Shown: one piece after another, positions 5,100-8,050 of the stretch | How positions within the stretch are numbered: position 1 is the first letter of the stretch | Layout of the letters: each line of letters starts with the position of its first letter | Origin: Chloroflexota bacterium | Lineage (GTDB): Bacteria > Chloroflexota > Dormibacteria > Aeolococcales > Aeolococcaceae | NCBI GenBank assembly: GCA_003491925.1 | Contig: DNAU01000068.1 | Coordinates: 1 to 8,050 of the forward strand | DNA: 8,050 bases | Direction of reading: 5' to 3' | Notes under the pieces: generated by a model | The model's database searches: none | The model's input: only the letters and a program-made list of their open reading frames with translations | What the model was told of the DNA's origin: nothing | Position numbers and translations under genes: made by a program

Positions 5100-5824
5100 G
5101 CTCGTCCTCCCGGTGGTCGCGGAGCCGGGCCCAGGGTCGCGGGCGGGCGCGAGCGCCGCAGCGACCACGCCGGCTGGCGCGAGACGTACTCGTAGAGCGC
5201 GGCAGGGCGTCCCGGCCCCCCCTTCGCCAGCTGCCCAGTGGCCTGCACCAGGCCGCTCCGCTCCAGCTCGCGCCGGAAGTTGCTGGGCTCGTAGCGAACG
5301 CCGCTGATGGCCTCGAAGACCCGCCGGGCCTGGGGCATGGTGAAGCGCTCGGGGAGCAGACCGACGCTGATGTTCGACCACCAGAGCTTCCCCCGGAGCC
5401 GGGCCACGCCGTCGGCGATGATCCCGGCGTGATCCAGCGCCAGGCTGGGCGGGTCGTCCACCGGCCACCAGCGCGCCTGGCCCTCGTCGGCCCGCAGCAC
5501 CGCCGCGTCGATGAGCGCCAGGTACGCGACGGTGGGGATCCAGCCGCGGGGATCGCGATGGGGGTCCCCGTAGGTCTGGAGCTGCTCCAGGTAGACGGCG
5601 CCCACCCCGGTCTTCTCGGTGAGCTTGCGCTGGGCGGTCTCCTCCGGGTGCTCGTCGCGGCTCATGAAACCACCCGGAAGGGCCCACGCCCCGGGGTCCG
5701 GCGGCTCGTCGCGGCGCACCAGCAGGACGTGGAGACGCCCGGCAAGGGGGGCCAGCACCACCGGCACCGCGGTCATCCCCGCCGGCGCGTCGAACCTTGC
5801 CGAGTTGCGAGCGGTGAGAGGCAT
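5096..5824 (-). CDS. NrtR-like Nudix/winged-helix transcriptional regulator with degenerate Nudix box
   Basis: A 242-residue two-domain protein. Residues about 17-140 are a Nudix domain (VLLVRRDEPPDPGAWALPGGF, 34-53, then QLQTYGDPHRDPRGW, 81-95, a stretch highly typical of NrtR/ADP-ribose-binding Nudix proteins). Residues about 145-213 are a winged helix (LLPERFTMPQARRVFEAI, NFRRELERSGLV, GRPAALYEY), as in NrtR. The Nudix box reads RKLTEK instead of REUXEE: catalytic Glu positions 67 and 71 are Lys, so hydrolysis is probably lost and the domain should act as a ligand sensor. Known NrtR proteins repress NAD or pentose genes and respond to ADP-ribose-type ligands; no NAD gene lies here. The first gene of the operon with the dehydratase (4-base overlap) and cupin, it may regulate them or itself. 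ATG 5824 has no ribosome site but a TGCTAGCGT element seven bases upstream. The last 30 residues are a basic, Pro-rich tail. Confidence 0.88.
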   Translation of the reverse strand: MPLTARNSARFDAPAGMTAVPVVLAPLAGRLHVLLVRRDEPPDPGAWALPGGFMSRDEHPEETAQRKLTEKTGVGAVYLEQLQTYGDPHRDPRGWIPTVAYLALIDAAVLRADEGQARWWPVDDPPSLALDHAGIIADGVARLRGKLWWSNISVGLLPERFTMPQARRVFEAISGVRYEPSNFRRELERSGLVQATGQLAKGGPGRPAALYEYVSRQPAWSLRRSRPPATLGPAPRPPGGRA

Positions 5825-5831
5825 CACCGCG

Positions 5832-5840
5832 ACGCTAGCA
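5832..5840 (-). promoter_or_regulatory. Putative extended -10 element for the NrtR-like operon
   Basis: The minus strand reads TGCTAGCGT, ending seven bases before ATG 5824, with no Shine-Dalgarno sequence between. Transcription would begin at or within a base or two of the start codon. It differs from the trpD element by one base. No -35 is convincing. Confidence 0.45.
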
Positions 5841-5897
5841 CGCCGCTCCGGGGCCCGCCGCGCGCCTGAGACGTGACCGCCGCCGAGCCGGCCGGCC

Positions 5898-5917
5898 AGC
5901 CCCTGCGGGGGCTTTTT
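5898..5917 (+). terminator. Intrinsic terminator hairpin, plus strand
   Basis: AGCCCC (5898-5903) pairs with GGGGCT (5908-5913) around a 4-base loop, followed at once by T's through 5917. This is a compact, strong Rho-independent terminator by form, and reads in the plus direction only; on the minus strand the run is of A's before the stem. The flanking genes are both on the minus strand, so its purpose is unclear. Confidence 0.6.
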
Positions 5918-5943
5918 GGACTCCACAGGGGACTCTCGGGACG

Positions 5944-6687
5944 CTACAGATGGGGCCCGCGGGATCCGGTCGGCCAGGCGAGCGGCTCCCCGGGCCGGGT
6001 GCTCACCGTTCGCGGCGCCGCCGCGCGGTCGGGGCGCAGCGCGGCGATCTCGCCCCGGAGCGCGGCGGCGTCCGCTCCTCCCTGCCCGTCCCGCCGGGTC
6101 ACGTAGCCCACCCGCTGAGGGGTCTTGGGGTTCTCCAGCCCCGGCGCCGCGTAACCGGCGAAGGTCCCGCCACTCTGGCGCCGCCCGGTCAGGTTGCGCC
6201 GCTTGGGCCAGAGCACGAAGGCCCAGCGGACCTGGTTGAGCAGGAGGAGGCTGGTGGCCCCCACCGCGGTCACCAGTGGGAGGGCCGCGAACCCGGCGCC
6301 GAAGGCCACGGCGACGGTGCTCAGGACGATGGCGCAGGACTCGATGAGGAGCACGCCGAACCGCGCCCGCCGCACCCGGTCGGCGAGGCGGTAGACGAGG
6401 TAGAGCTCGAGTGCGGAGACCGCCGCCACGATCAGCAGGACCGTGCCCCGATCGATGCCGTTCAGGGGGAGGGTCACCGCGTGGGTGGGGTCGAGGCGGA
6501 GCACGACGGTGGGGAGCTGGAGGGGCAGCATGCTGACCCCGAGCAGCACGCTGAGGATGCGTACCACGAGGAGGGTCTGGCAGGTGCCGATGGCCGCGTC
6601 GACGCGGCGCTCGATGGCGGCGGCGTGCCGATACCCTCCCCCACCGGCCGACGCCTCGCCGAATTCCAGACCGGGCACGTGGGTCAT
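5944..6687 (-). CDS. Four-helix integral membrane protein, unknown function
   Basis: A 247-residue protein of unrecognised family. After a glycine-rich soluble start (1-30), hydrophobic segments at about 36-58, 80-101, 110-132 and 134-158 predict four membrane helices. Positively charged stretches (RLADRVRRAR after helix 2, PKRRNLTGRR after helix 4) suggest both those ends face the cytoplasm, with the N-terminus also inside. Residues 160-247 form a cytoplasmic, Arg/Ala/Pro-rich tail without known motifs. There is no signal peptide. ATG 6687 is chosen because CGCTAACGT ends nine bases upstream, matching the other proposed leaderless promoters in the window. It diverges from the large single-pass membrane protein and is followed by about 119 bases before the NrtR-like gene. 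Coding status is well supported by the helices and codon bias; function is not. Confidence 0.78.
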   Translation of the reverse strand: MTHVPGLEFGEASAGGGGYRHAAAIERRVDAAIGTCQTLLVVRILSVLLGVSMLPLQLPTVVLRLDPTHAVTLPLNGIDRGTVLLIVAAVSALELYLVYRLADRVRRARFGVLLIESCAIVLSTVAVAFGAGFAALPLVTAVGATSLLLLNQVRWAFVLWPKRRNLTGRRQSGGTFAGYAAPGLENPKTPQRVGYVTRRDGQGGADAAALRGEIAALRPDRAAAPRTVSTRPGEPLAWPTGSRGPHL

Positions 6688-6696
6688 TCGAAGCTG

Positions 6697-6705
6697 ACGT
6701 TAGCG
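6697..6705 (-). promoter_or_regulatory. Putative -10 element for the four-helix membrane protein
   Basis: The minus strand reads CGCTAACGT, with TAACGT ending nine bases before ATG 6687. It shares GCTANCGT with the trpD and NrtR-like elements. No Shine-Dalgarno sequence is present. Confidence 0.45.
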
Positions 6706-6721
6706 ACCCGCCCGTCACCCT

Positions 6722-6741
6722 CTGTTGCGGCGGCGTAACAG
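6722..6741. promoter_or_regulatory. 20-bp inverted repeat, possible operator
   Basis: Half sites CTGTTGC (6722-6728) and GTAACAG (6735-6741) are complementary at six of seven positions around the 6-base centre GGCGGC. It lies about 20 bases upstream of the proposed -10 of the four-helix gene and within the shared divergent region, a good position for a repressor or activator of either gene. A short RNA hairpin is the alternative. Confidence 0.35.
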
Positions 6742-6882
6742 CCGGGATACAGCGTGCCGATCCGGCCGGACATCTCAACCAAATCGTCACCGGGCTGCCT
6801 GGATCGGCCCGGCGAGAGGCTGCAGCCCGATCGTGCCGAACGGGCCTGAAGACTGGCATGATCGCTTACCGCGGATGCCACC

Positions 6883-6888
6883 GAGGGG
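6883..6888 (+). promoter_or_regulatory. Ribosome binding site GAGGGG deciding start at GTG 6894
   Basis: GAGGGG lies five bases before GTG 6894. It favours this start over the in-frame ATG 6858, which has no such site and would add 12 residues. Confidence 0.55.
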
Positions 6889-6893
6889 ATGAC

Positions 6894-8050
6894 GTGGATC
6901 CTTCCGATACCGCCACCGGGTCTGAGGAGACCGAGGCGCGCCGATACCTGCACCGGTTCCTTCGGGGCCTGAGCGAGCTCGATGCTGCGCTCGGACGCTG
7001 GCGGCCCGACTACGGGCGCCTCCCGGCGGCACCGGCGCCCGACCAGCATCCTCCGAGCCGGGCCGAGGTCGTCGAGGCCCACCGCCTCTACGCCGACGGC
7101 CTGCGGTTCTTCGCCGACCATCCGCGCGCCGTCCGCCGCCTGGAGCGATCGGTGGCGGACGACGTGGCCGCCGCCCTGGCCGACGCCCGCGACCGTTTCG
7201 GGGCCCCGGCCGCGCCCCTCGACCGGCTGATCTCGGTGAGAGGCGACCCCAGCCCGCGAGCGCCGGGAACCGAGCTCCCACCCCCACCGCCACCTCCACC
7301 TCCGGTGCTCGCCGCCCCAACCTCCGGACCGCGGGTCGCCCCCAGCCCGTGGGACGTCGAAGGTGCGGCAGCCGCTGGAGCGGCCGAGGGGAAGCCCAAC
7401 GGGCGCCAGGCCGGTCCACCGGGCAGAGGCAGGGGTCATGGGAACGGCGACGAAGGGCCTCGGACGATCCGCCGGGGCTTCGCGATCGGGATGAGCCTGG
7501 CCGCGCTCGTGATCATCGCCATCGTGGTCACCGCCTTCCTCCTGGGGGCCCACGCCCTGCTCGGTCAGGGCCCCACCGCCGGGCCCGGGAGCGCGCCGCC
7601 CACCCAGGCCACCCTGCCCGCTTCCGACCTGCCCTCGGGGTCCCAACTGGCGGTGGTCGCCCCCGCCGAGGCCTGCGCGACGATCCCCTCCGGTCAGGTC
7701 CCATCCGGGCTGGCCCCGTCGGCGACGAGCAGCGGGATCGGCGTCGACCCGGCGGTCGGCTACTCCAACCCCTACATCGCTGTCCAGCTCGCGGGGCCCG
7801 TGCAGAAGGGGACCCCCGCCTTCAGCCTCATCGCGGCGATCCTTCCCTTCGGCTCGACCCCCCCGCCCAGAGGGGCGGTCTCCCCGAAGGCCACCCCGGT
7901 CGATGGGGCCGGCACCCTGCAGATCATCGGCTACTGGGATGGCAGCCAGTGGCACGGTGCGCTCCGGGTCTGGTCGGGTGCGGCGTGGTCACTCTCGGTC
8001 GACGAGAGCTCCGGGGTCGACGTGGTGGCCAACGGGGCCACCGTCACCCT
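6894..8050 (+). CDS. Single-pass membrane protein with proline-rich linker, partial (3' end outside window)
   Basis: The frame is open from GTG 6894 to the right edge (385 residues seen). Residues 10-115 are soluble and largely helical (EARRYLHRFLRGLSELDAAL; EVVEAHRLYADGLRFFADHPRAVRRLERSV). Then comes a low-complexity linker (about 116-190) with nine consecutive prolines at 129-137 and a Gly/Arg-rich stretch. A basic IRR precedes one transmembrane helix at about 195-220 (FAIGMSLAALVIIAIVVTAFLLG). The rest is an outer part with a Pro/Ala/Thr spacer and a Gly/Val/Ser/Trp-rich domain likely of beta strands (GYWDGSQWHGALRVWSG near 348-364). The orientation is predicted N-terminus inside. I recognise no family; the architecture resembles actinobacterial anchored cell-surface or signalling proteins without a kinase motif. 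Polyproline runs normally need EF-P for translation. A 423-residue frame on the opposite strand here lacks protein-like features and is a shadow. Confidence 0.8.
   Translation, partial: MDPSDTATGSEETEARRYLHRFLRGLSELDAALGRWRPDYGRLPAAPAPDQHPPSRAEVVEAHRLYADGLRFFADHPRAVRRLERSVADDVAAALADARDRFGAPAAPLDRLISVRGDPSPRAPGTELPPPPPPPPPVLAAPTSGPRVAPSPWDVEGAAAAGAAEGKPNGRQAGPPGRGRGHGNGDEGPRTIRRGFAIGMSLAALVIIAIVVTAFLLGAHALLGQGPTAGPGSAPPTQATLPASDLPSGSQLAVVAPAEACATIPSGQVPSGLAPSATSSGIGVDPAVGYSNPYIAVQLAGPVQKGTPAFSLIAAILPFGSTPPPRGAVSPKATPVDGAGTLQIIGYWDGSQWHGALRVWSGAAWSLSVDESSGVDVVANGATVT

Noticed and set aside
4767..5687. Long N-terminal extension of the pterin dehydratase
   Set aside because: The added segment is a shadow of the NrtR-like gene in another frame. 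ATG 5099 has a strong ribosome site and gives the usual family length.
5096..6859. 587-codon minus-strand frame with a long N-terminal extension of the Nudix regulator
   Set aside because: The part before ATG 5824 is Arg/Pro-rich junk that crosses the four-helix membrane gene in another frame. The Nudix fold begins after 5824, where a promoter-like element also sits.
6684..7955. 423-codon open frame on the minus strand
   Set aside because: It runs antisense to the single-pass membrane protein. Its translation is Gly/Arg/Pro/Asp-rich with no domain or membrane helix, and it would overlap the start of the four-helix gene. High GC makes such shadow frames common.
1..8050. CRISPR array, insertion sequence, toxin-antitoxin or phage-defence system
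   Set aside because: No spaced identical repeats, transposase, terminal inverted repeats, or toxin or defence-domain motifs were found; genes are mostly metabolic or of unknown membrane type.

Overview
The window is very GC-rich and dense with short-spaced genes. It looks like an ordinary chromosomal segment of a free-living high-GC bacterium. Codon third positions are mostly G/C, one gene starts with GTG, and several genes seem to lack a 5' leader. This fits Actinomycetota or a high-GC relative such as Candidatus Dormibacterota or Chloroflexota. That placement is inference from style; no marker gene here decides it. I see no rRNA, tRNA, CRISPR array, insertion sequence, phage gene or defence system.

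Left block, minus strand (1-1429): trpD (anthranilate phosphoribosyltransferase, tryptophan pathway) is followed by an ATGA overlap and a coiled-coil protein of the COG1579 zinc-ribbon family that runs off the left edge. Plus strand (1468-2376): an Est30-like carboxylesterase diverges from trpD across only 38 bases, and the two promoters probably overlap. Its low-complexity tail contains a 24-bp tandem repeat and overlaps, tail to tail, a small minus-strand zinc-ribbon protein (2337-2627).

Middle (2724-3607, plus): a spaced direct repeat and a likely promoter precede a 56-residue helical protein of unknown role. A NudL-type Nudix (CoA pyrophosphatase) gene follows.

Right-centre block, minus strand (3719-5824): in transcription order, an NrtR-like Nudix/winged-helix regulator with a degenerate Nudix box, a pterin-4a-carbinolamine dehydratase (ATGA overlap), a small cupin, and a metallo-beta-lactamase-fold hydrolase of the glyoxalase II type. 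The first three look like one operon; the last may be a fourth member or have its own promoter.

Right end: a four-helix membrane protein (5944-6687, minus) diverges from a large single-pass membrane protein (6894 to beyond the window, plus). The second has a helical cytoplasmic domain, nine consecutive prolines, one transmembrane helix and an outer domain. A 20-bp inverted repeat lies between them.

The most notable non-gene signal is a recurring minus-strand GCTANCGT element 7-9 bases before the start codons of trpD, the NrtR-like gene and the four-helix protein. It suggests leaderless transcription from a shared -10 element. There is also an orphan plus-strand intrinsic terminator at 5898-5917 with no plus-strand gene feeding it.
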